A DNA stretch of 64,000 bases. Source: Hymenobacter sp. PAMC 26628 (GTDB lineage Bacteria; Bacteroidota; Bacteroidia; Cytophagales; Hymenobacteraceae). The notes under the pieces are model-generated. The model saw only the letters and a program-made list of their open reading frames with translations. It was not told the DNA's origin and did not search any database. Where the stretch lies: contig NZ_CP014304.1 in NCBI RefSeq assembly GCF_001562275.1, positions 3,348,001 to 3,412,000 on the forward strand, given 5' to 3'. Position numbers and translations under genes: made by a program. Position 1 is the first letter of the stretch, and the number at the start of each line of letters is the position of its first letter. Of this stretch, positions 48,796-57,196 are shown piece after piece.

Positions 48796-50196
48796 ATGGA
48801 CAAGTACCACGACCTGATTTCCCAAACCTTCGATTTTCCCACCGCCGACTTCACGGTTCACAACGACGAGCTCCAGTTCCACGGCATCGACCTGATGGCC
48901 CTGGTCGAGAAGTACGGCACACCGCTGCGCCTCACCTACCTGCCCAAAATCAGCTCCCAGATTCAGCGGGCCAAGAAGTGGTTTGCCGACGGCATCGCCG
49001 CCACCGGCTACCAGGGCACCTACTCCTACGCCTACTGCACCAAGTCGTCGCACTTCCGCTTCGTGCTAGAAGAGGCCCTGAAAAACGATGTGCACCTCGA
49101 AACCTCGTCGTGGTTCGACATCAGCATCATCCGCCACCTCCACGCCGAGGGCAAGGTCGACAAGCAGCACCACATCATTTGCAACGGCTTCAAGCCCGAC
49201 GAGTACAAGCGCGAAATCACGGCCCTCATCAACGAGGGCTTCGTGAACTGCATGCCCATCCTCGACGCGCCCAACGAGATAGACTACTACGCGCAGCACG
49301 TCACCGAGCAGTGCAAAATCGGGATGCGCCTGGCTTCGGATGAGGAGCCGCGCTTCCAGTTCTACACCTCGCGCCTGGGCATCCGCTACGCCGACGCCAT
49401 CCCGCTCTACGAGCAGCGCCTCAAGGACGACCCGCGCTTCGAGCTGACGATGCTGCACTACTTCATCAGCACCGGCATCAAGGACACTTCCTATTACTGG
49501 TCCGAGCTGAGCCGCTTCATCCACAAGTACTGCGAGCTGCGCAAAATCTGCCCCACGCTCACCACCATCGACATCGGCGGGGGCCTGCCCATCCAAACCA
49601 GCATCCAGCCCGAGTACGACTACCCCTACATGGTGGCCGAAATCCTGCGCACCGTCCAGCGCATCTGCCGGGAGGAAGGCGTACCCGAGCCCCACATCTT
49701 CACCGAGTTCGGCATCTTCACGGTGGGCGAGAGCGGGGCCATGATTTACTCGATTCTGGACGAGAAGCTCCAGAACGACAAGGAGCTGTGGTACATGATT
49801 GACGGCTCGTTCATCACCAACCTGCCCGACACCTGGGCCCTGAACCAGCGTTTCATCCTGCTGGCCCTCAACGGCTGGCAGAAGCGGTACCAGCGCATCC
49901 AGCTCGGGGGCCTCACCTGCGACTCGCAGGACTACTACAACGCCGAGCAGCACTTGTACCAGGTGTTTTTGCCCGAGCGCAAGCCCACCGACGCGGAGCC
50001 GCTCTACATTGGATTTTTCCACACCGGCGCTTACCAGGAAAGCCTGAGCGGCTACGGCGGCATCAAGCACTGCCTCATCCCCGCGCCCCAGCACATCATC
50101 CTCGACCGGGGCCCCGACGGCGTGCTCACCGACACCGTTTTTGCGCCTAAACAAGAAGCGGCCAGCATGATGCGTATCTTGGGCTACACTTCGTAA
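48796..50196 (+). CDS. Arginine decarboxylase (PLP-dependent, alanine-racemase fold)
   Basis: A 466-residue protein of the Orn/DAP/Arg decarboxylase type (group IV), starting at ATG 48796 (MDKYHDLISQTFDFPTADFT). The PLP lysine is in TYSYAYCTKSSHFRFVLEEA, the glycine-rich phosphate loop is TLTTIDIGGGLPIQTSI, and FTEFGIFTVGESGAM carries the glutamate/arginine-contact region; GGLTCDSQDYYN is the CDSxD substrate motif near residues 372-384. It makes agmatine, the first step of polyamine synthesis. No agmatine deiminase or agmatinase adjoins it except the arginase-family gene opposite. Confidence 0.88.
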   Translation: MDKYHDLISQTFDFPTADFTVHNDELQFHGIDLMALVEKYGTPLRLTYLPKISSQIQRAKKWFADGIAATGYQGTYSYAYCTKSSHFRFVLEEALKNDVHLETSSWFDISIIRHLHAEGKVDKQHHIICNGFKPDEYKREITALINEGFVNCMPILDAPNEIDYYAQHVTEQCKIGMRLASDEEPRFQFYTSRLGIRYADAIPLYEQRLKDDPRFELTMLHYFISTGIKDTSYYWSELSRFIHKYCELRKICPTLTTIDIGGGLPIQTSIQPEYDYPYMVAEILRTVQRICREEGVPEPHIFTEFGIFTVGESGAMIYSILDEKLQNDKELWYMIDGSFITNLPDTWALNQRFILLALNGWQKRYQRIQLGGLTCDSQDYYNAEQHLYQVFLPERKPTDAEPLYIGFFHTGAYQESLSGYGGIKHCLIPAPQHIILDRGPDGVLTDTVFAPKQEAASMMRILGYTS

Positions 50197-50262
50197 AGGG
50201 GCTTTGCACGAAAATTTGCATTTTTCCGTTCGATGGGGGTACGGCTGTTGCGATGGGCGTAC

Positions 50263-50270
50263 TATCTTTG
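50263..50270 (+). promoter_or_regulatory. -7 promoter box of the small lipoprotein gene
   Basis: TATCTTTG, an exact TAnnTTTG match, 41 bases before the ATG at 50312; TTG at 50248-50250 lies upstream. Confidence 0.6.
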
Positions 50271-50311
50271 GCCCAACCCCCACTTAGCATTCACCCATTT
50301 AGCATTATTTT

Positions 50312-50467
50312 ATGAAAAAGCTTATTCTCCTGGCTGCTGGCGCGGCTACTTTGGGCCTCGGCTCGTGCAGCGGCGGCAAGTGCCCCGCCTACACCAGCAC
50401 CAAGGCCGCCAACCGCGTATCCTCGCCCGTGATGGCCAGCGCCGCCGCCCCCTCGGCCCGCCAGTAA
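50312..50467 (+). CDS. Small lipoprotein, 51 residues
   Basis: ATG 50312 to TAA 50467 encodes MKKLILLAAGAATLGLGSCS followed by GGKCPAYTSTKAANR and an Ala/Ser/Pro-rich tail ending SARQ. The LGSC lipobox puts the acylated cysteine at residue 19; a second cysteine follows 5 residues later. A clear promoter box precedes it. Short lipoproteins of this kind are common in Hymenobacter-like genomes, with no known function. Start, signal and codon use all agree that it is real in spite of its size. Confidence 0.75.
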   Translation: MKKLILLAAGAATLGLGSCSGGKCPAYTSTKAANRVSSPVMASAAAPSARQ

Positions 50468-50528
50468 TTTTTCGGGTTGAAAAAGTAGAGAGGCTGGTTC
50501 CCACGTGGGGGACTGGCCTTTTTCAGTT

Positions 50529-50686
50529 TGTAGCGCGGATTCTGCGAGTCCGCGCGTTTCGCTTCGTCCTGCCGTTCACCGTTCAGCGACCGTTCAACCG
50601 CGCGGACTCGCAGAGTCCACGCTACAGCCAGACGATTATCGGCAGGACGAAACGAGAGCCGCGGACTACAAAGTCCGCGCTACATC
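50529..50686. repeat. Palindromic element, family B, compound copy
   Basis: Outer arms: TGTAGCGCGGATTCTGCGAG... (50529) and ...AGTCCGCGCTACA (ending 50686). TTTCGCTTCGTCCTGCCG on the left mirrors CGGCAGGACGAAACGA on the right, and a third arm (CGCGCGGACTCGCAGAGTCC, 50599) is nested. The right arm runs into the 3' end of gmhB and supplies its stop codon. Confidence 0.85.
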
Positions 50687-51196
50687 GCCCAGAATGATAT
50701 CGGTAGCGGCGGCCAAATCGACGGCGTACCGCGTGTGGGCCCCTATTTCGGTGTGGCCTACCAGGATGCCGCGGATACCCAGGCGGGCGCCGGCCTGCAT
50801 GTCGCGCACCCGGTCGCCCACAATCCAGCACTGGGCGGGGTCGAGGGCAAAGCGGGCCACGGCTTTTTCCAGCATTCCCGAGTCGGGCTTGCGGAAGATG
50901 GATTCGCTCACGCTGGGGTGGTTGTCGCTGAAATACAGCGCGTCCAGCACGTTGCCGCAGGCGGCTTGCAGCTGGGCGTGGCGGGCCTGCACGTCGGCCC
51001 CGGTGTAGAGGCCCTTGGCGATGCCGGCCTGGTTGGTGACGACAATAAGAAGGTAGCCCGCGGCTTTGAGGCGCGCCAGGGCCCCGGGCACGCCGGGGCT
51101 GACCACGAACTGCGCGGCCTGCCACACGTATTCGCCGGTTTCGTTGTTCAGTACGCCGTCGCGGTCGAGGAAAATTGCTTTGTGGAGGCCCGTCAT
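50666..51196 (-). CDS. gmhB: HAD-IIIA phosphatase, D-glycero-manno-heptose 1,7-bisphosphate type
   Basis: A 176-residue HAD enzyme. Motif I AIFLDRDGVLNNETGEYV, motif II IVVTNQAGIAKGLYT, motif III FRKPDSGMLEKA and motif IV CWIVGDRVRDMQAGA define the HisB-N/GmhB group, which removes the 7-phosphate from heptose bisphosphate during LPS-core precursor synthesis. Zinc-binding cysteines of classic GmhB are not evident (FSDNHPSVSE in the insert). Its last residues (VARTL) and TAG are encoded by a family B palindrome arm, so the natural C terminus may have been replaced. GT9 heptosyltransferase-like gene at 57968 fits the same pathway. Confidence 0.8.
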   Translation of the reverse strand: MTGLHKAIFLDRDGVLNNETGEYVWQAAQFVVSPGVPGALARLKAAGYLLIVVTNQAGIAKGLYTGADVQARHAQLQAACGNVLDALYFSDNHPSVSESIFRKPDSGMLEKAVARFALDPAQCWIVGDRVRDMQAGARLGIRGILVGHTEIGAHTRYAVDLAAATDIILGDVARTL

Positions 51197-51200
51197 GGGG

Positions 51201-51228
51201 CAAAGCTACGGGCGGGGCCCGACCTTTG
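51201..51228. promoter_or_regulatory. Compact divergent promoter between gmhB and hemG
   Basis: Only 36 bases separate the starts at 51196 (minus) and 51233 (plus). TAGCTTTG on the minus strand (51208-51201) and GACCTTTG on the plus strand (51221-51228) each end 4 bases before their start codon. Upstream promoter contacts of each must lie in the other gene. Confidence 0.65.
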
Positions 51229-51232
51229 CGGA

Positions 51233-52558
51233 ATGAAAATCGCCCTCCTCGGCGGCGGCCTCGCCGGCCTCACCTGCGCCTGGTACTTGCAGCAAGCCGG
51301 CGTCGCCTACGATTTGTTTGAGGCCGACGCGCGGCCCGGCGGCAACCTGCTCAGCCTCCACCCGCCCGAAGGCTACCTGCTCGAAGCGGGCCCCAACTCG
51401 CTCCAGCTCAGCCCCGAGCTGGCCGATTTGTTTGACGAGCTGGGCCTCACCGACCAGGTGCAGGACACGGCCGCCGTGGGCCAGCGCCGCTACGTGTTGC
51501 GCGGCGGCAGCTACCGCGAGCTGCCCGGCTCGCCGCCGGCGCTGCTCCGCAGCAGTTTTTTCAGCCTGAAAGGCAAGTGGCGGCTGCTGCGCGAATTCCT
51601 GAAGCCCACCGGGGCCCCGGACCCCGACGAAACCGTGGCCCAGTTTTTCACCCGGCGCTTCGGTTCGGAAATCGTGGATTACGCCGTGAATCCGTTCGTG
51701 GCTGGCATCTACGCCGGCGACCCCGCCCGGTTACTGCTGCGCCACACGTTTCCGCAGCTGGCGGCGCTGGAGCAGGCGCACGGCTCGGTGCTGCGCGGCC
51801 TGGCCAAGGCCGGCAAGGGCGTGGGCCGGCGGCGCGTCATCACGCTGCGGGGCGGCGTGCAGGCCCTCACCGATGCGCTGGCCGCCCGCCTCACCCACTA
51901 CCACCCCGGGGCCCCCGCCACGGCTTTGGCGCGGGCCGCCGATGGCACCTACTCGTTTCAGGCGGATGGCGCGGCGCGGGGGCCTTACACGCACCTCGTG
52001 CTGGCGCTGCCGGCCTATGCGGCCGCGCCTTTGCTGGCGGGGCTGTTCCCCAAGGCCGGGGCGGCGCTGGCGGCGGTGCACTACCCGCCTATGGCCGTGG
52101 TGTACTCGGCCTACGCCCGGGCCGCCGTAGCGCACCCGCTGGAGGGCTTCGGGGCCCTGCACCCCAAGGCGGAGGGTGCCTACGCGGCTGGCTCGCTCTG
52201 GACCAGCAGCCTCTACCCCGGCCGGGTGCCGACGGGGCAAGTGCTGTTCACCACCTTCGTGGGCGGCACCCAGTACGAGGACGCCGCCCAGCAGCCCGAG
52301 GCTGATCAGAAAGCCGCTGTGCACACCGAGCTGGCCCGTTTCTACGGCATTGCCGGGGCCCCCACCTGGCAGGGGCGCTACTACTGGCCGCGCAGTATTC
52401 CGCAGTTCGATGCAGCCATTGGGCCAGCCCGTGCGTCGGTAGAAGCACTAGGAGCCGACAACATCGTGGCCGTGGCCAACTGGCAGGCCGGCGTGGGCGT
52501 GCCCGACGTGGTGCGCCATGCCCGCGCCATGGCCAATACCTTGGCTGCCAATGCCTGA
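51233..52558 (+). CDS. hemG: Protoporphyrinogen oxidase (HemG/HemY type)
   Basis: A 441-residue FAD-dependent oxidase converting protoporphyrinogen IX to protoporphyrin IX in haem synthesis. The FAD-binding start IALLGGGLAGLTCAWYLQQA, the GPNSLQLSPELADLFDELGL block, FVAGIYAGDPARLLLRHTFP and the C-terminal ADNIVAVANWQAGVGVPDVV motif are diagnostic of the oxygen-dependent PPO family. The start at ATG 51233 matches the usual length and its promoter box. The long open frame upstream is antisense to gmhB and not part of it. Confidence 0.93.
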   Translation: MKIALLGGGLAGLTCAWYLQQAGVAYDLFEADARPGGNLLSLHPPEGYLLEAGPNSLQLSPELADLFDELGLTDQVQDTAAVGQRRYVLRGGSYRELPGSPPALLRSSFFSLKGKWRLLREFLKPTGAPDPDETVAQFFTRRFGSEIVDYAVNPFVAGIYAGDPARLLLRHTFPQLAALEQAHGSVLRGLAKAGKGVGRRRVITLRGGVQALTDALAARLTHYHPGAPATALARAADGTYSFQADGAARGPYTHLVLALPAYAAAPLLAGLFPKAGAALAAVHYPPMAVVYSAYARAAVAHPLEGFGALHPKAEGAYAAGSLWTSSLYPGRVPTGQVLFTTFVGGTQYEDAAQQPEADQKAAVHTELARFYGIAGAPTWQGRYYWPRSIPQFDAAIGPARASVEALGADNIVAVANWQAGVGVPDVVRHARAMANTLAANA

Positions 52559-52592
52559 CGCAGCACTTTACTTTCCACCCTGCCCTGGCCGC

Positions 52593-52600
52593 TATATTTG
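52593..52600 (+). promoter_or_regulatory. -7 promoter box of the GT2 gene
   Basis: TATATTTG, exact TAnnTTTG, 6 bases before ATG 52607. Confidence 0.65.
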
Positions 52601-52606
52601 CCCTTT

Positions 52607-53386
52607 ATGAACGACGGCCTCGTCCTGATTCCCACTTTCAACGAGCGCGAGAACGCCGAGCAAATCGTGCGTAAGGTCATGGGCTTGCCGCGGGCGTTCG
52701 ATGTGCTGGTCATCGACGACGGCTCGCCCGACGGCACGGCGGCCATTATACGCGGTTTGCAGGCCGAGTTTCCGGGCCGCCTGTTTCTGGAAGAGCGCCC
52801 CGGCAAGCAAGGCCTGGGCACGGCTTACATCCACGGGTTTCGGTGGGCCCTGGCTCGCGGCTACGGCTACGTATTCGAGATGGACGCCGACTTTTCGCAC
52901 AACCCCAAAGACCTCGTGCGCCTCTACAACGCCTGCGCCACGGAGGGCTACGACGTGGCCATCGGCTCGCGCTACATCCAGGGCGTCAACGTGGTGAACT
53001 GGCCCATGGAGCGCGTGCTCATGTCGTACTACGCCTCGTGGTACGTGCGCTTCGTGACCGGTATGCCCATCCGCGACGCCACGGCGGGCTTTAAGTGCTA
53101 CACGGCGCGGGTGCTGCGCGCCATCGATTTCGACCGCATCCGGTTCGTGGGCTACGCCTTCCAGATTGAGATGAAGTGGCGCGCCTACCAGCTCGGGTTT
53201 AAAATCAAAGAGGTGCCCATCATCTTCACCGACCGCACCCAGGGCACTTCCAAAATGTCGAAGGGCATCGTGAAGGAAGCCTTTTTCGGCGTGCTGCAAA
53301 TGAAAATCAGCAGTTGGCTACACAAGGCGCCTAAGCCCGTGGGGCCCCAGCTGGCGGCGGACAAGAGCGGCTTAGAAGCAATTTGA
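52607..53386 (+). CDS. Polyprenol-phosphate mannose synthase-like GT2
   Basis: A 259-residue glycosyltransferase family 2 enzyme of the dolichol-phosphate mannosyltransferase (DPM1) type. VLIPTFNERENAEQIVRKVM, VLVIDDGSPDGTAAII and YVFEMDADFSHNPKDL (DxD) build the nucleotide-sugar site; DATAGFKCYTARVLRAIDF and EVPIIFTDRTQGTSKMSKGI are conserved acceptor motifs. It lacks C-terminal membrane helices, so it is a soluble/peripheral form that charges undecaprenyl phosphate with a sugar for surface glycosylation. A start at ATG 52607 is set by the promoter box. Confidence 0.9.
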   Translation: MNDGLVLIPTFNERENAEQIVRKVMGLPRAFDVLVIDDGSPDGTAAIIRGLQAEFPGRLFLEERPGKQGLGTAYIHGFRWALARGYGYVFEMDADFSHNPKDLVRLYNACATEGYDVAIGSRYIQGVNVVNWPMERVLMSYYASWYVRFVTGMPIRDATAGFKCYTARVLRAIDFDRIRFVGYAFQIEMKWRAYQLGFKIKEVPIIFTDRTQGTSKMSKGIVKEAFFGVLQMKISSWLHKAPKPVGPQLAADKSGLEAI

Positions 53387-53392
53387 ATAGAA

Positions 53393-53439
53393 AAAGTAGG
53401 CGGTCATGCTTCGCTGCGCTCTGCATGACCGCCTACTTT
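53393..53439. terminator. Bidirectional terminator, short family A element
   Basis: Perfect 17-base arms AAAGTAGGCGGTCATGC (53393-53409) and its inverse (53423-53439), loop TTCGCTGCGCTCT. Confidence 0.8.
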
Positions 53440-53473
53440 GTGAAGTTTCTTATCCAAAAGCCCTACTAAAAGG

Positions 53474-53510
53474 AAAGGTCCGCTCAGTATTAGCCGAGCG
53501 GACCTTTTTG
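53474..53510. terminator. Second hairpin terminator between convergent genes
   Basis: AAAGGTCCGCTC (53474-53485) pairs with GAGCGGACCTTT (53496-53507), then a T-rich tail TTGTTTTTTT. Serves the GT2 gene on the plus strand. Confidence 0.88.
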
Positions 53511-53528
53511 TTTTTTTACCCCGGGGCC

Positions 53529-55655
53529 CTATTTGGGGGCCTCGGCGGGGGGCGTGCCGGGTGCGGCCGGCGCCGCGGGCGTGGCATCGGCGGCCTTGGC
53601 GGTGTTCAGCAGGTCAATCAGGTTAATGGATTCAAACTGGCTGCTGTCGGCTGGCGACACGGTGCGGGTGGTGTCGCGGGCCGTGACGATGTAGCCGCGG
53701 GCCGGGCCGTTGAGGTTCACGCCGTAGGTGAGGTTGTCGCGGTCGTTTTCCGAAATCAAGCCCTTGTTCACCATGATGTCGGCAATCAGCTTGAAGAAGT
53801 AGCGCGTGCTGGAGCGCAGGTTGCCGTAGCTGTTGAAGGAGTAGCGGTAGTACTTGGGCTTGGGGATGATGCTGGCCAGGTACAGGCTCTCGGGTAGGTT
53901 CAGCTCGCTCGGGCGCTTGCCGTAGTAGAACAGGGCGGCCTCTTTCACGCCGTACACGCCGCGCTTGCCGCTGGGCCAGCGGTACTTGCTGGGGCCCCAC
54001 TCGATGATGTTGAGGTAGACCTCGAACATGCGCTGCTTGCTCACGAGGCGCGTGTTTTCGATGAGCCACACAATCAGCATCTCCTCGGCCTTGCGGCCCA
54101 CGGTTTTTTGGCGGTTCAGGAACACGTTTTTCACCAGCTGCATGCTGAGCGTGCTGCCGCCGCGGGCGAAGCGCTTCTCCTTGATGTCTTGGATGGCAGC
54201 GTTCACAAACGCTTTTTCCATGAAGCCGCGGTGGGTGAGGAAGCGCGGGTCTTCGGCCGTCATGATGGCCGACTTGAGGTAGCCGGCCACGTCGTCGTAG
54301 CGCGTGAAATCAGGGTTGGAGGGCCCCACGGGGAAGGTGCGCAGCGAGTCGCCCTTGTCGTTGTAAGCGGTGTAGGCGAAGTCGCCGTTGAGCTTGCCCA
54401 GGTCTTCGGCCCCGAAGCGGGTGAGGCGGAAATCCTTGCTGGCTTGCAGCGACGATTTGAGGTGCAGGCTGTCGACCTGGGCCAGGTCCACGTCGGCGCG
54501 CAGGTGGTAGGCCAGCGTGCCCGTGCCCTGGGTGCCGGCCACCACGTCGAACATGCCCTCGGGCAGCGAAGCGAAAAAGGCGTTGGTGGGGACCGCGTCG
54601 GAGTCGATGCGCAGGCGCACGGCCAGCTTGGGCTTGAGGCGCACCGAAATTTCGGGGTGGAACACCAACTGATTGAGCACCACGCGCGAGCCTTCCTCCA
54701 GGGCCACGGTGGCGCGGCCCAGCGAGGCCACAAAATCGAGCTGCCCGCGGTGCACCACGATGTCCTCCGCGCCCAGGCGGGGCTGGTAGAGGCTGAAGTT
54801 GCGGGCCGCCAGCGAGCCGCGCACCGTGAGCTTGCCGCCGGTGTCGTCGTCGGCAAAGTCCTTGCCCGTCATGCGCACCAGCACCGTGTCGAAGCTCACC
54901 AGGGCCCCGAAGCGGCGCGGCACGTAGGGCAGCTGCACCGAGCTGCCCACGCCAAACACGCGCGCCGTGAGGGCGTAGTCGCCGGCCTCGACGTGGCCGT
55001 TGATGCCCAGCTCGTTCACCACCGAATCGACGTTGGCCGTGAGGCGGCCGCTGATGTCGCCGTCCTCAATTTTCAGGCGCGGCATGGTGAGCAGCGCCTG
55101 GTGGCGGGGCCCGTCGTAGCGCACCACAAAATCCTGAAAGTCGGCTTGGCCGGGCACGTTGCCGAAGCCGGCTTCGAGCACTTGGTTCAGCAGCAGGCCG
55201 TAGTTGCGGCCCTGGGCCGCATCGCGCGGGGCCACCGCCGGCTGTTTTTTCTTGTTCAGCAAAAAGCCGAAGTTGTCGGTGGTGGCCGTTTTGTGGGCGG
55301 TGAGGCGGGCGTGCTGGATTTGCAAATCCGAAAACACCGGCCGGCCCGCAAACAGCGACCGTACGCTCAGGCTGGCTTGCAGGCGGCGGGCGGTGAGCAG
55401 CGTATCGGCGGGGCGAGCAGTGGGCACCACGCTCATGCCCCTGATTTCGACCGTGTTGAAATCGGTAAACTGGGCGGGGCCCAGGGCCAGCGTCACCGGG
55501 TATTTGCGCTCCACGCGAGCCTTCACCTCGCGCAAGGCGTAAGCCAGCAGCTGCTGGCGCTTCCACTGAAAAAGGCCGAACGCCAGCAGCAGCAGCACCG
55601 CGAAAGCGCCCGCCACGCCGATAATAATCCGTTTGGTGGAAGGGGAAATGCGCAC
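53529..55655 (-). CDS. AsmA-like protein fused to a GT51 peptidoglycan transglycosylase
   Basis: A 708-residue protein: one membrane anchor (IIIGVAGAFAVLLLLAFGLF, residues 10-29), a long beta-rich AsmA/DUF748-like region (about 35-440: VEIRGMSVVPTARPADTLLT, LKIEDGDISGRLTANVDSVV), then a GT51 transglycosylase domain (about 455-640). The GT51 motifs are AIMTAEDPRFLTHRGF with catalytic-type Glu468, RGGSTLSMQLVKNVFLNRQK and LIVWLIENTRLVSKQRMFEV. No transpeptidase domain is present, so it would only polymerise glycan strands, in the periplasm. The tail is Ala/Pro-rich. The AsmA-like half may reach toward the outer membrane; this is inference. Confidence 0.82.
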   Translation of the reverse strand: MRISPSTKRIIIGVAGAFAVLLLLAFGLFQWKRQQLLAYALREVKARVERKYPVTLALGPAQFTDFNTVEIRGMSVVPTARPADTLLTARRLQASLSVRSLFAGRPVFSDLQIQHARLTAHKTATTDNFGFLLNKKKQPAVAPRDAAQGRNYGLLLNQVLEAGFGNVPGQADFQDFVVRYDGPRHQALLTMPRLKIEDGDISGRLTANVDSVVNELGINGHVEAGDYALTARVFGVGSSVQLPYVPRRFGALVSFDTVLVRMTGKDFADDDTGGKLTVRGSLAARNFSLYQPRLGAEDIVVHRGQLDFVASLGRATVALEEGSRVVLNQLVFHPEISVRLKPKLAVRLRIDSDAVPTNAFFASLPEGMFDVVAGTQGTGTLAYHLRADVDLAQVDSLHLKSSLQASKDFRLTRFGAEDLGKLNGDFAYTAYNDKGDSLRTFPVGPSNPDFTRYDDVAGYLKSAIMTAEDPRFLTHRGFMEKAFVNAAIQDIKEKRFARGGSTLSMQLVKNVFLNRQKTVGRKAEEMLIVWLIENTRLVSKQRMFEVYLNIIEWGPSKYRWPSGKRGVYGVKEAALFYYGKRPSELNLPESLYLASIIPKPKYYRYSFNSYGNLRSSTRYFFKLIADIMVNKGLISENDRDNLTYGVNLNGPARGYIVTARDTTRTVSPADSSQFESINLIDLLNTAKAADATPAAPAAPGTPPAEAPK

Positions 55656-55761
55656 AGAGCAGAAAAAAGGGTTCGGGTAGTCGAGGCCAAAGGTAGGAAG
55701 AACGCAGGGGCCCCGGCCCGGGTTCGGGCGCCGCCCGGGGGGCCCCGCCGGCCGGGGGCCC

Positions 55762-55769
55762 TACTTTTG
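55762..55769 (+). promoter_or_regulatory. -7 promoter box of purB
   Basis: TACTTTTG, exact TAnnTTTG, 4 bases before ATG 55774. Confidence 0.7.
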
Positions 55770-55773
55770 CGCC

Positions 55774-57114
55774 ATGCTTTCGCCCCTCACCGCCCTCTCG
55801 CCCCTCGACGGGCGCTACCACCGCACCACGGCCGCCCTGGCCCCCTACTTCTCCGAGCTGGCCCTGATGCGCTACCGCGTGCGGGTCGAAGTGGAGTACT
55901 TCATTGCCCTGGCCCAGCTGCCGCTGCCCCAGTTGCACGGCGTGTCGCCCGCCGTTTTTCCGGCCCTGCGCCGGCTCTACGCCGAGTTTGGCGAGGCCCA
56001 GGCCCAGGCCATCAAGGCCCACGAGGCCGTGACGAACCACGACGTGAAAGCGGTGGAATACTTCCTACGCGACGAGTTTACAAAGCTGGGGCTGGGCAAT
56101 GCGCTGGAGTTCATTCACTTCGGCCTCACCTCGCAAGATGTTAATAATACGGCCATCCCGCTCAGCCTCAAAGAGGCCTGGGCCGACGCGCTGGGGCCCC
56201 AGTTTGCCGCCGTCACGGGCCGCCTGACGGCGCTGGCCATTGCCTGGGGCCCCATCCCCATGCTGGCCCGCACCCACGGCCAGCCCGCCTCGCCCACCCG
56301 GTTGGGCAAGGAAATTGAGGTATTCGTGGCCCGGCTCGAAGGCCAGCTGGCGCTGCTGGCCCAGGTGCCCTACGCGGCCAAGTTCGGCGGGGCCACGGGC
56401 GGCTTCAACGCCCACTTCGTGGCCTACCCGGATTCCGACTGGCACGGCTTCGCCCGGCAGTTTGTGGAGGAAACCCTAGGCCTGACCCGCACCTTCCCCA
56501 CTACCCAGATCGAGCCCTACGACAACCTGGCGGCCTTCTGCGACGGTGTCAAGCGCCTCAATACCATCTTAATTGACCTATGCCGCGACGTGTGGCAGTA
56601 CATCGCCATGGGCTACTTCCGCCAGACGGTGAAGGCCGGCGAAGTGGGCTCGTCGGCGATGCCGCACAAGGTGAACCCCATCGATTTCGAGAACGCCGAG
56701 GGCAACCTGGGCGTGGCCAACGCCCTGCTGGAGCACTTCGCGGCCAAGCTGCCGATTTCCCGTTTGCAGCGCGACCTCACCGACTCGACGGTGCTGCGCA
56801 ACCTGGGCGTGCCGCTGGGCCACACGCTCATCGCGCTGAACTCGCTGCTGCGCGGCCTGGGCAAGCTGGCCCTCGACGAAGCCGCCCTGGCCCGCGACCT
56901 GGAAGCCAACTGGGCCGTGGTGGCCGAGGGCATCCAAACCATCCTGCGCCGCGAGAACTACCCCGACCCCTACAACGCCCTCAAACAGCTCACACGCACC
57001 GGCGAGGCCATTTCGGCCGCCACCATCGCCCGCTTCGTAGACGAGCTGAACGTGGCCGACGGCGTGAAAGCCGAGCTTAGGGCCCTCACGCCAGCCACCT
57101 ACGTGGGGCAATGA
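55774..57114 (+). CDS. purB: Adenylosuccinate lyase
   Basis: A 446-residue fumarase/aspartase-superfamily enzyme acting twice in purine synthesis (SAICAR to AICAR, adenylosuccinate to AMP). LSPLTALSPLDGRYHRTTAA is the typical N terminus; EAVTNHDVKAVEYFLRDEF, FIHFGLTSQDVNNTAIPLSL, MLARTHGQPASPTRLGKEIE and the signature GSSAMPHKVNPIDFENAEGN (residues about 292-311) are intact. The 446-residue length agrees with the E. coli-type PurB branch. It is transcribed as a single gene. Confidence 0.96.
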   Translation: MLSPLTALSPLDGRYHRTTAALAPYFSELALMRYRVRVEVEYFIALAQLPLPQLHGVSPAVFPALRRLYAEFGEAQAQAIKAHEAVTNHDVKAVEYFLRDEFTKLGLGNALEFIHFGLTSQDVNNTAIPLSLKEAWADALGPQFAAVTGRLTALAIAWGPIPMLARTHGQPASPTRLGKEIEVFVARLEGQLALLAQVPYAAKFGGATGGFNAHFVAYPDSDWHGFARQFVEETLGLTRTFPTTQIEPYDNLAAFCDGVKRLNTILIDLCRDVWQYIAMGYFRQTVKAGEVGSSAMPHKVNPIDFENAEGNLGVANALLEHFAAKLPISRLQRDLTDSTVLRNLGVPLGHTLIALNSLLRGLGKLALDEAALARDLEANWAVVAEGIQTILRRENYPDPYNALKQLTRTGEAISAATIARFVDELNVADGVKAELRALTPATYVGQ

Positions 57115-57196
57115 AATATTCATTCATAGTTCATTATTTTAGCGCGCACTAACGCACTGGGTCATTGGGGGCTCGGCAGGTTAGCTCCCGCTAAGT

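Noticed and set aside
49066..50283. 405-codon open frame opposite arginine decarboxylase
   Set aside because: Antisense shadow; real gene has complete PLP motifs.
54108..56144. 678-codon open frame on the plus strand
   Set aside because: Runs antisense through the transglycosylase and out of frame through purB; no recognisable motif.
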